Part shown: in pieces, positions 34,601 through 45,342 of the stretch | How the letters are laid out: each line of letters starts with the position of its first letter | Position numbering within the stretch: the first letter of the stretch is position 1 | Assembly (NCBI RefSeq): GCF_932526225.1 | Contig: NC_064048.1 | Coordinates: forward strand, 6,958,015-7,022,014 | Origin: Nematostella vectensis | Lineage: Eukaryota; Cnidaria; Anthozoa; Actiniaria; Edwardsiidae | Direction of reading: 5' to 3' | Length of the DNA stretch: 64,000 bases | Position numbers and translations under genes: made by a program | Notes under the pieces: generated by a model | What the model saw: the letters and a program-made list of their open reading frames with translations, nothing else | What the model was told of the DNA's origin: nothing | The model's database searches: none

Positions 34601-36880
34601 ATTAGAAAAAAAATCCTGGCGGTAGCTGGAGTTTTAATGTTCTTATTTGAAACACTCTCCGTTAATCTCCCATGGCAGTGTGTTTTTTTTCCAGCTTTTT
34701 GTGTATCCTAGCAGGCAATGGAATACCCTGGAGACTCTTTGGTTGAGCTGAAAAGGCAGAATCTGTCGGTAAGCGTTCCAAATTGGATATCATTTAATAC
34801 TTTCTGAAGAAACAATCATGTGATTTTACGTTTTGTTGAGCAGGCTATGATATCACAGATACTCTCCTTCGTAGCTGGTGTAGAACAATCAACAACCACC
34901 CTTGGTAGCGTCGAAACCACTGATCACTTGAAAACGTTTTGCAATGCAACGAAGCTTTCATAAAAAAAACCTTTTTTAACAAAATCTGAACACTATAACC
35001 AACTGCGCAAGGTTAAGCTGTGTGCACTGTCTGTCATACTAAAAGACTCGTCCTCGCAGACAAATTTTAAACAGTCGTGAAATCGCCAAAAAGGCCCTCA
35101 GACCTCGATTGGGTAATATCTGTGACGTCACAAATCGAAGTCACGTCTGCGACGACACAAAGTGTTGGAAGTGCCTGAAACGAACGCCAAACTCTTTACC
35201 CTCGCCGATTTTCTCTTCCTCGTTTTAATAAATCATCTCTTCCTACTTTTAATTATTGATTGTAATTCCATAGAAAAACAATGCAAGCATCTATAAGATA
35301 TTTCTGTTCTTCGTCTTTTGCCTTTTTTTTAAATTCCGCCCTTTTGGAATAAGAGGTCTAAAGTGACCATCAGTCTAGTTTTAATAGCTATAAAATGCGC
35401 AATTTATCTTGTCCATATTTTCCCATATTTCCATTAAGTAACATAAGCCTTTTGAGGCACCGACTATTATGACAAATTTGTCTTTATTTCGAAACTTCCG
35501 ACCGGTAATTTCTCTAAAGCGATTATCACCTTCTTAGTATAAATATTAATCTCTATGTTTAATTCAAATAGTGATTCCCATCGCGATATAAATAAGCGAT
35601 TCAGGTCACAATGCCAAACTCTCATCTTGGGGTTTATACACATACGAACACAGCGGCAGTAGATCTGAGCGCTTACTAAAAGCAATGACCGGCCAATTAT
35701 CGGAAAAGTTATCATAGGAAAAGTTATCATTCGCAGGCTATTCACAAAGAAACAAAACAAATAAATGTTTCCTTGCCTTTGTATTAATAATTTTAACCTT
35801 TATCTCCCACATTGCTAAGGAAGAGAAGTAGGGTACAAGTACACCAACGTCTCTGAATTTGGCCAAGATATGCGTCGAAGAAGTCAACATTCCCGATGCA
35901 GCCGTTCCCATGAATCCCTGCTGCTATCGCTCCCCATATCGGGATGAGAACGGCCTTGGTACGTGTCAAAACACAAACGAGCGCCCGCGGGCCTATCGTA
36001 CCATTCACAAAATGGAAAAAAAAATTGTGTTTAACATTTAGCGAGTTTCCTATAAGCGTGGTAAAGTCAGGAGTTTGTAGGTTACAAAAAATGCTCCAGT
36101 TTTACCCTTTTTATAATATAGCGTGACATTTTTTTTTCAAATTTTTACTTACATTTTTCCACAACAAAATGTAAAGATCAATGTTTGCCGTTTTATGATA
36201 CTAGAAGTTAATCCTCGCCAGTGTGATGGACCGAGTTCTAGAAGGCAAACGCAGACCTAGCTTTGGACAACTTTAATGAAAAAAATTTTTAAAATAAAAA
36301 ATATATATGAAAATAAGAAAAAAAGAGAAGTGCTTGCGAAGCCAAATAATGTAAAAAAGAAAGTGCTAGCACTATCGGGAAGACACGAAGAGCCTAGAAT
36401 AGGGGACCAGACTGCTGAGCATGCAAATTAAATACCACTTGGAAGCCCTGTTTCCTCTCAATGGTCGGATGGTTATGCGAGAGTGCTCGCAAATAAGCGA
36501 GAGTTTTTCAACTTTGCGATCACGATACTAGTCTGCCTAGCAGCCATTTTAGTGACCCTAAAAGCGGCTGCTAAACAGACTAGCATGATCCCGGCTAGAA
36601 GAATAACACAAATTGAGAAGTTGATCGTTTGGGTCCGATTTACAAAATAATTACGAATGCTAGAGAACAAAATGGCACGATAGACTTAAGGAAGTCGAAG
36701 GAATTATTCGCCTTACACAAGTATGGCGGCTTCGTTTATCGGAGGGTACAAATTGCAGGTCGGGTGCAGGTTGAGTACAAAACACAGGTCGGGTGATTTT
36801 CCTGTTTTTTTTTTTTTTTTTTTTCCTTTCCCTACGTGACGGTTAAAATATTGAATTCTTAGATTATCGTTTATTACTAA
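34601..36880. other. GPCR upstream flank, no gene seen
   Basis: AT-rich intergenic DNA with no recognisable ORF or structured repeat until the duplications that begin near 36.88 kb. Confidence 0.5.
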
Positions 36881-36887
36881 GCAATCA

Positions 36888-37142
36888 TGTGACCGTGGGA
36901 ATAATACGAAAATCTCGCAAACGATTTGCTGCACATTAACCAAACTCGGGTCAAGTAATGTATAACGGTAGATGGACAAGTGAAAAAAAGTTATAGGTGA
37001 TGACGTCACAGATCACGTGACCGTGGGATAATAACGAATATCTCGCCAGCGATTTGCTGCACACCAATTTAACTTGGGTCAAGTAAAGTATAACGGTAGA
37101 TGGACAAGTGAAACAAAACGTTATAGGTAATGACGTCACAGA
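36888..37142 (+). repeat. Two tandem copies of a ~127 bp unit
   Basis: Each unit runs ACGTGACCGTGGGA, ATCTCGC, CGATTTGCTGCACA, GGTCAAGTAA, ATAACGGTAGATGGACAAGT, GATGACGTCACAGATCA. A partial third copy in inverted orientation is at about 37322-37390. Confidence 0.88.
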
Positions 37143-37150
37143 TCAGACAA

Positions 37151-37290
37151 CTACTATTTATTGGGATACCTGTGGTATGCCAGTTATAAAATGCAACTGC
37201 TTTTTAGCTACTGCGCATGACAACTTCTATTTATTGGATACCTGTGGTAGCCCAGTTATAAAATGCAACTGCTTTTTAGCTACTGCGCAT
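37151..37290 (+). repeat. Two tandem copies of a ~70 bp unit
   Basis: CTATTTATTGGGATACCTGT then CCAGTTATAAAATGCAACTG then CTTTTTAGCTACTGCGCATG occurs twice in a row between the 127 bp repeats and their inverted partial copy. Confidence 0.88.
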
Positions 37291-37404
37291 GTGCGAGTAG
37301 CTACAATGTCATCACGTAACTTGAATCCAGTAATGTATAAGGGTTTGGCTGATGTGCAGCAAATCGCTGGCGAGATATTCGTATTATTTCAACGCTTGGT
37401 AAGT

Positions 37405-40322
37405 TTTTTAGGTACTAAGGTTCATGCTATAGTACAAAGGTTCATTTTTTTGGTACAAAGGACGGGCCCGTAGCCAGGAAGGGGGGGGGGGGTCAGCGTC
37501 GAGTGAGGCGGTTCTTCCGAGCCCCCAGAACCCCCCCTGGCTACGGGCCTGAAGGATCATGCTATAGTACACAGGTTTATGCTATGGACTATGGTACACA
37601 GGTTTATGCTATGGACTATGGTACACATGTTGATGCTATGGTACACAGGTTCATGCTATAGTACACAGGTTCATGCTATGGTACACAGGTTCATGCTATG
37701 GTACACAGGTTCATGCTATGCCACACAGGTTCATGCTATGGTACACAGGTTCATGCTATGGTACACAGGTTCATGCTATGGTACACAGGTTCATGCTATG
37801 GTACACAGGTTCATGCTATGGTACACAGGTTCATGCTATGGTACACAGGTTCATGCTATGGTACACAGGTTCATGCTATAGTACACAGGTTGATGCTATG
37901 GTACACAGGTTCATGCTATGGACTATGGTACACAGGTTTATGCTATGGACTATGGTACACAGGTTGATGCTATAGAACACAAGTTTATGCTATGGTACAC
38001 AGGTTCATGCTATGGTACACAGGTTTATGCTATAGTACACAGGTTCATGCTATGGACTATGGTACACAGGTTCATGCTATGGACTATGGTACACAGGTTC
38101 ATGCTATAGTACACAGGTTGATGCTATGGTACACAGTTTGATGCTATGGTACACAGGTTCATGCTGTGGTACACAGGTTGATGCTATGGTACACAGGTTC
38201 GTGCTATCGACTATGGTACACAGGTTCATGCTATGGTACACAGGTTCATGCTATGGACTATGGTACACAGGTTCATGCTATAGTACACAGGTTGATGCTA
38301 TGGTACACAGTTTGATGCTATGGTACACAGGTTCATGCTATGGACTATGGTACACAGGTTTATGCTATGGTACACAAGTTCATGCTATGGTACACAGGTT
38401 GATGCTATGGTACACAGGTTCATGCTATGGACTATGGTACACAGGTTGATGCTATGTTACACAGGTTGATGCTATGGTACACAGTTTGATGCTATGGTAC
38501 ACAGGTTCATGCTATGGTACACAGGTTCATGCTATGGTACACAGGTTGATGCTATAGTACACAAGTTCATGCTATGGACTATGGTACACAGGTTCATGCT
38601 ATGGACTATGGTACACAGGTTGATGCTATGCTACACAGGTTTATGCTATGGTTCACAGGTTCATGCTATGGTCCACAGGTTTATGCTATGGTACACAGGT
38701 TCATGCTATGGTACACAGGTTCATGCTATGGTACACAGGTTGATGCTATGGTATACAGGTTGATGCTATGGTACACAGGTTCATGCTATGGACTATGGTA
38801 CACAGGTTCATGCTATGGTACACAAGTTCATGCTATGGACTATGGTACACAGGTTGATGCTATGGTACACAGGTTGATGCTATGCTACACAGGTTTATGC
38901 TATGGTACACAGGTTGATGCTATGGTACACAGGTTGATGCTATGGTACACAGGTTCATGCTATGGTACACAAGTTCATGCTATGGACTATGGTACACAGG
39001 TTGATGCTATGGTACACAGGTTGATGCTATGGTACACAGGTTGATGCTATGCTACACAGGTTTATGCTATGGTACACAGGTTGATGCTATGGTACACAGG
39101 TTCATGCTATGGTACACAGGTTCATGCTATGGACTATGGTACACAGGTTGATGCTATAGTACACAGGTTGATGCTATGGTACACAGGTTCATGCTATGGT
39201 ACACAAGTTCATGCTATGGACTATGGTACACAGGTTGATGCTATGGTACACAGGTTGATGCTATGGTACACAGGTTCATGCTATGGTACGCAAGTTTATG
39301 CTATGGACTATGGTACACAGGTTGATGCTATGGTACACAGGTTGATGCTATGGTACACAGGTTGATGCTATGCTACACAGGTTTATGCTATGGTACACAG
39401 GTTGATGCTATAGTACACAAGTTCATGCTATGGACTATGGTACACAAGTTCATGCTATGGACTATGGTACACAGGTTGATGCTATGGTACACAGGTTGAT
39501 GCTATGGTACACAGGTTGATGCTATGGTACACAGGTTCATGCTATGGTACACAAGTTCATGCTATGGACTATGGTACACAGGTTGATGCTATGGTACCCA
39601 GGTTGATGCTATGGTACACAGGTTGATGCTATGCTACACAGGTTTATGCTATGGTACACAGGTTGATGCTATGGTACACAGGTTCATGCTATGGTACACA
39701 GGTTCATGCTATGGACTATGGTACACAGGTTGATGCTATAGTACACAGGTTCATGCTATGGACTATGGTACACAGGTTGATGCTATGCTGCACAGGTTGA
39801 TGCTATGGTACACAGGTTGATGCTATGGTACACAGGTTGATGCTATGGTACACAGGTTGATGCTATGGTACACAGGTTGATGCTATGGTACACAGGTTCA
39901 TGCTATGGTACACAGGTTCATGCTATGGCCCACAGGTTCATGCTATGGTACACAGGTTCATGCTATGGTACACAGGTTCATGCTATGGTACACAGGTTCA
40001 TGCTATGGTACACAGGTTCATGCTATGGTACACAGGTTCATGCTATGGTACACAGGTTCATGCTATGGCACACAGGTTCATGCTATGGTACACAGGTTCA
40101 TGCTATGCTACACAGGTTGATGCTATGGTACACAGGTTGATGCTATGCTACACAGGTTCATGCTATGGTACACAGGTTCATGCTATGCTACACAGGTTCA
40201 TGCTATGGTAGACAGGTTCATGCTATGGTACACAGGTTCATGCTATGGTACACGGGTTCATGCTATGGTACACAGGTTCATGCTATGGTACACAGGCTCA
40301 TGCTATGGTACACAGGTTCACG
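37405..40322 (+). repeat. 2.9 kb minisatellite, 20 bp unit
   Basis: Consensus GGTACACAGGTTCATGCTAT with variants TTGATG, TTTATG, ACAAG and CTACAC, plus units lengthened by GGACTAT (27 bp). Over 100 units. The first units (37405-37465) are degenerate. Because the unit is 20 nt, all three plus frames encode the same circular 20-residue repeat; these long ORFs are artefacts of the repeat. Confidence 0.97.
37465..37549. mobile_element. 85 bp MITE inserted in a minisatellite unit
   Basis: Ends GGCCCGTAGCCAGG and CCTGGCTACGGGCC are exact complements and enclose a G run and a C run. AAAGGA-like and GAAGGA flanks suggest a 5-6 bp target duplication; joining the flanks restores a normal repeat unit. 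Confidence 0.78.
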
Positions 40323-41190
40323 CCCATTCCCAGAAATAAGAGACAACATGGCCGCCACGCATGCGTAATAGTGCACATACAATGTCAAAATGGCTGCTAT
40401 TTATTATAATGAAATGTGGGGAGACATCACAATTTATCAAATTTTCTCGTTTCAGAGATTTTGGGCTCACGATGCAGGACTTGAAAAAAAAAACCCTTGC
40501 CATTCCAGTGACACACTTTCCGTTCAAACAATGCCAGAGAAAGCCCTATAATTGTTCCTTGGATATTGCACTTTTGTTCGCTTGAGAGCATACAACCCTC
40601 CATACATTCTCTGTAATTTCATTGAAATCGGGCATAAAAGTAGTCGTTTAAAAGGCAGAACTGTTCGCCGCATCACAGGTGCAGGACTCGAAATTGGCAA
40701 ATCGACTATCCTTCCATCCAATTGGCCAATAAAATAGGCAGTAGCGCCTTTCAATCTTGTTCCCGAAGAAATAACATTTGATGTATTTATGCCTAGTTCA
40801 GGAACCATTATTGTTGTCTTTAAGATACAGACTGAAGCAAGGAAAACGGTGCGCTCCGCAAGAACAACTTCTCTCCGTTCGTCCGTTCTCCATTTTGTTT
40901 TTAAACGGCCCCACGGCTTTCTGGGATAGACACAGGGGAACCATAAAGCCCTTCTAAAAAATATATTTTTTTAAATTTGCGCATATGATGTTTTCCAACA
41001 TCAGCAAGACTGCGGCAATTCCATTATCATCGGACGTATCAAAACAGAGATGCCCCTTGCACGTTTAAATACCGCTAATACTACTTTTATTTGGAATTTT
41101 AGTCAACCTGATTAAAAACTTCTAGTGTAACAACAAAAGGGAAGCCCTGTGCTGGCCGGAATCTCGTTTTTATTTGTGATACCGCTGTTA
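40323..41190. other. No gene seen
   Basis: Sequence between the minisatellite and the LINE tail microsatellite. Short ORFs without recognisable domain. Confidence 0.5.
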
Positions 41191-41453
41191 TAGATAGATA
41201 GATAATTAGATAGATAAATAGATGGATGGATGGATGGATGGATGGATGGATGGATGGATGGATGGATGGATGGATGGATGGATGGATGGATGGATGGATG
41301 GATGGATGGATGGATGGATGGATGGATGGATGGATGGATGGATGGATGGAAGGATGGATGGATGGATGGATGGATGGATGGATGGATGGATGGATGGATG
41401 GATGGATGGATGGATGGATGGATGGATGGATGGATGGATGGGTGGGTGGGTGG
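41191..41453 (+). repeat. (GATA)n/(GATG)n microsatellite at a LINE 3' tail
   Basis: A short GATA tract leads into more than 50 GATG units with one GAAGG interruption, then GGTG units. It abuts the short 3' UTR of the minus-strand LINE. All six-frame ORFs here are repeat artefacts. Confidence 0.97.
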
Positions 41454-43740
41454 TTATTACAGACAGTATTACAGACTAAATTAAGGCAAAGGGCCAGCAC
41501 ATATAGCGTTATAATATTACAGAAATCGATAAGTTACAAAGTCACCAAAGCGTTTAGTTACAGAAATAAGTTTGTAGGTATTCATACTGCCGGATCTTAG
41601 TGAGTATTCATGCTCGTTATTAATTACGCCTCCAGTAATTACAGATCGAAGGGGTTCTAGCTCCTTAGCGGAGGTCATGCGACTGATACAAAGCTCGCGC
41701 CTGCGGTCAGCAAGACTTTGGAGCCCGCTGGCGTCCAAGGCCTCCTTGTATCGTAGATGGGGTAAAACGATACGGAGGGCCCTCTTTTGGATGCACTCAA
41801 CAATGTAGACAAGGAACCCTGGTATATTAGCCCATAATGGACCTGCGTACTCCACAACAGATCTAATGAGTACACAATAGATGGCAACAAGATCCTGGAC
41901 CGGTACTTCAGATATCTTAAGGAGCCGGAGAGCGTAGAGCCTTTTGTTTGCCTTCTTAACTACATAGTCTACGTGCTTATTCCACGATAGATCTGAGCTA
42001 ATGTGGACACCGAGGATTTTGTAGCTTTCAACCCTTTTAATCACGGAGCCCATGTGTTGCAGGGCATTACCTGGCGAGGGCTGGTACTGCAGGAAATTAA
42101 TGACTAATTCCCGACACTTTTTGGGGTTGAGTCTCATCCCACGCTCCGTAGCAAAATTGCAAATATCATTAGCAATAAATGGCAGATAACTTGGCGAGCA
42201 CCTGGGAATCACTTCAAAGATAGTGGTGTCATCAACATACTTAATGCGATATGGCCAAGTGCTCGCTAGCCTGTTTACAAGTATACCAAACAATAGTGGA
42301 GCAAGCTTAGTGCCTTGTGGTATGCCCCCATTAGGGAACACAGGCGATGAGGTGTGGCCACTGATTTTGACGCGCTGTGGTCGGGCTGTGAGAAAGGCAG
42401 CAATCCAATTTTAGAGATACTCGTTGACTCCCAGAAGGTCGAGCTCAGACTAAGTCAAAGCCCTTTGAAAAGTCGGCAAAAAATATGCGCACATAATTTT
42501 CGCCTCTTTCAAGCGATTCAAGGATGCAATGGAGAAAATACACCAGGGCCTGCACAGTAGACTTCCCTGTTACAGAGAACTGTTTAGGGTCAAGCTTATC
42601 CTTAACGCATGCGAAGAGCGAATCAAGTGCAAATCCCTCCATAACTTTAGCTAACTGAGAAGTAAGGGTAATGGGTCTAAGGTCCTCACTCAGAGTCTTT
42701 CGAGGGGAGCACTTTGGCACTGGATGGACAATCGACTCCTTCAGTTCTTGGGGAACAAAGCCTTCCATCAATGAGAAATTGTACAGGTTGCAGACGACAT
42801 CAGACAGTTCAGGGGCAAATTCCTTCCATATGACACTGAGGATTGGGTCAGGTCCAGATGACTTCTTCACTTTGATGCGACTTAGGGCTTTAAACGCCTT
42901 TCCAGGGGTGATAAGCAGTTCAGGGGGGACTGGCCCCGAGCAGGTAACTTGCTGGCTGATGGGCGCGAAATTAGACGTAAGACCAAGAAGAAACTCATTG
43001 AATCTTTCAGCAAGAATCTGGACCGACGGGGTAGAGTCATCCATCAGCTGGTGCCACCACTCATTTGAGACAACAGAGCCACTCAGACATTTGACTTCCT
43101 GCCACAAGCGAGAAATATTTGACTCTTTAAGCGCAGCAACTTTGTTGGAATAGTATCTTTCTCTGCATACTTTACACTCTCTTTGCACTTGATTCCTGAG
43201 TTCTTTGTACAGGCGAGAGTCTTTACCGAGGGTGATAAGAGCCTTCTGTCTGCGAGCAATCAAGGAACAAAGTGATGTGCCAATCCAGGGTTTGTTTGTG
43301 GCACAGACTTGAACTCTCTGCAAGGGAAGATAAGTGTTCACAGCGTCAGTGATGACAGTATAGAACCGCTCAAATTTTTCCCTAGCCGTCTGAAGGCTCA
43401 AGATGGTATTCCAGCAAAATTGAGTGATCCAGCGGCCAAAGGCGTCCAGGTTGCTGCGCCGCAAGTTTCGTCGCCAGACAGAGCTCTTGTGGGCTTTTGG
43501 GTTGGTAACCGACAAGTTGGGCTTGATCAGGATTGGGTAGTGATCGCAACTACCCATCTTGGAGAGCTGTAAAGGTTGCTTAAAGTACTTTGGTTTGTTG
43601 GTCAGACACCAATCGAGTGTACCGGTGTCTCTGGTCAAGACATTTATTATCTGAGTCAGGCCGGTCTTGTGAGTGACATATTGAGCCTTAAGTCCGGTGC
43701 TGCTTGGATTGAAAACGCCTGTGACAACTAAAAGGCCAAT
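41454..43740 (-). pseudogene. 5'-truncated LINE (CR1/L2-like): endonuclease end and reverse transcriptase
   Basis: From the 5' side: the last part of an apurinic endonuclease domain (VTGVFNP, GTLDWCLTN, GSCDHYPIL with the catalytic Asp-His), a linker, then RT with SGPDPI, LRPITLTSQLAKVMEGF, ADFSKGFD, GIPQGTKLAPLLF and the active site YVDDT. The frame is open 43638-42445, shifts by one and meets a stop near 42410-42450, then is open 42341-41517. Only about 60 bp separate the stop from the microsatellite tail, as in CR1/L2 LINEs. Defective copy. Confidence 0.9.
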
Positions 43741-44640
43741 TTCCTATTTATCTATGGCTCGTTTTGTTGCAAGTCTGTCCCATCCAAGCATATCAAGGAC
43801 AAATGACAAGCAATTGCATCTTAGGCAGACTGGCTTATTGCCCTAATTCACTAGGTCCTCGATTTTGCAGTTTTTGTAGCTTATCTGCGAGATGTCCAGG
43901 TAATCTACCCCAGACTGCACTCCAGTACTGGAAATGGGGTTTGTATTAGCGCATCGTAAACCTGCAGTTCGCAGATTTATGATTGTTCTGACTCGTTTCA
44001 GCTCTCCATTGCGGACGATATTTTATTTGAAATTTCCTCGATATTCCTCGCCAGGACAGGTTTATGTCCATATATAGACCTAAAGGTTTGGTGTGGTTTA
44101 CTCCTTGTGATCTCAACACTGTCAATGGCTGTGTTTATAGTCTTTGGTGTGAGCCAGGCGCACACAAGTGTGTGCGCAAAGTGCGCGTGCACCTCCCCCC
44201 CCCCCCCCCCCCCCCCCCTTGGAGGCGAAAAGTGGGTCATTTCTTAAGGAATCTTCAAATAACAGGCTTTTTCCATATGATACCCATGACTGCGCACCCC
44301 CCCCCCCCCCCAATCCCAAACGCGGCCGTGAGCCTGTTATCATATTCATTTTTTTTTTGGAATATTAAGACTCAATTATTTTACCTGCAGCCATTTGTTA
44401 ATTTTAGATAAATCATTGTTTATTTGGATTTCTAGGTCCGCAAGCCTCTGAGACTTGAAACCAAAGAGTGTGTCATCGGCATAGTTGACCAATATGTAAA
44501 CAATTGGGCAAATCGGTAATTAATAATAAGATTAATAATGGTCCTAGGATTGAACCTTGAGGTATAGCTCATCTCACCTTCCAGGGATTTTTTCAAGACC
44601 AGTTGTCTATCGTAGCGCGAGAGATTCATTGTGTGGGTTT
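43741..44640 (-). pseudogene. Second, older LINE fragment (reverse transcriptase)
   Basis: Minus-strand pieces include LVNYADDTLFGFKSQRLADL (RT active site YADD, about 44500-44430) and, after an interruption, IEEISNKISSA and HLADKLQKLQNRGPSE near 43870. Several frameshifts. A C-run-rich insertion at about 44130-44345 splits it. Its 3' side ends where the other LINE begins. Confidence 0.75.
44130..44345. mobile_element. C-run-rich insertion in the older LINE
   Basis: Two poly(C) runs (about 44191-44218 and 44295-44310) flank a segment that resembles 2290-2410 in layout (C run, GAAGG..TTTCAAATA, TTTTCC-ATATGRTACCYATG, C run), so both are probably copies of one family. Confidence 0.5.
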
Positions 44641-45342
44641 ATATTCCGGATCCGTAAACCTTCCTCTGTTTTGTTTAACATGCTCGCCCTCAGGAAATGA
44701 GTGAGAAATAACGGCGACCAGCAAAGAAGAAATGAAACGTCATTGGCAAGAAGCACGTTTGCTGCTTTGCGCAGACAAACACGGATAGAAATGGAGACGG
44801 TTTGTCTCGTTCAACTGATTAATAGTGAGTCCAAGAAGAAGCATAGTCGCTAGAAGAGGACCGAAGAACATTGTGTACAAAATGATACAAAAACTGATCT
44901 TTTACCCAAATATTTCTAGCTTAATTCATCTATACATTTATAAGTGTTACGTCAGGGGGGCAAACGATTTAGATTGGCCTAGAAGCGGTCTTCACGCTTT
45001 AAGAAATGAACTTGAGCGCCATTACTTAGAAAGAGAACAACAAATCATAATTGACTCCTTTCCCATCCTCCCCCCTCTTCGCACAATGATACTTTAAACA
45101 AAAAAGAGTTTTACTGACTTTCACCAACAAACTAGTTACCAGGTTCAGATATCCAGACATTTTATTTCACAAAGATGGCAATAAAAAACTCAGTTATTGA
45201 AATCTGAGATTTTGCTAAAATCAATGTTTACACATAACATTACTGTACATTTAGGGGGCTTACCAATCCAGCTTTCATTTTCTAAAGTTTGCAATATAAA
45301 AACTAACACTCAGTTGTTAAAATCGTCAAGAGTTTGCTAAAA
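44641..45342. other. 3' flank of the toxin-like gene, nothing else seen
   Basis: A ~50 bp block (AAACTCAGTTATTGAAATCT... / AACACTCAGTTGTTAAAATC...) is repeated at about 45185-45235 and 45300-45350, the second running into the stop of the last exon. Confidence 0.5.

Noticed and set aside
37560-40340. Many overlapping ORFs of 60-156 codons in the minisatellite
   Set aside because: They are forced by a 20 bp unit without stops; the same peptide appears in all plus frames and there is no promoter or splice context.
41099-41600. Long ORFs of repeated MDGW or SIHP units
   Set aside because: Translations of the GATG microsatellite on both strands.
42671-43572. Plus-strand ORFs inside the LINE
   Set aside because: Antisense shadows of the reverse transcriptase frame.
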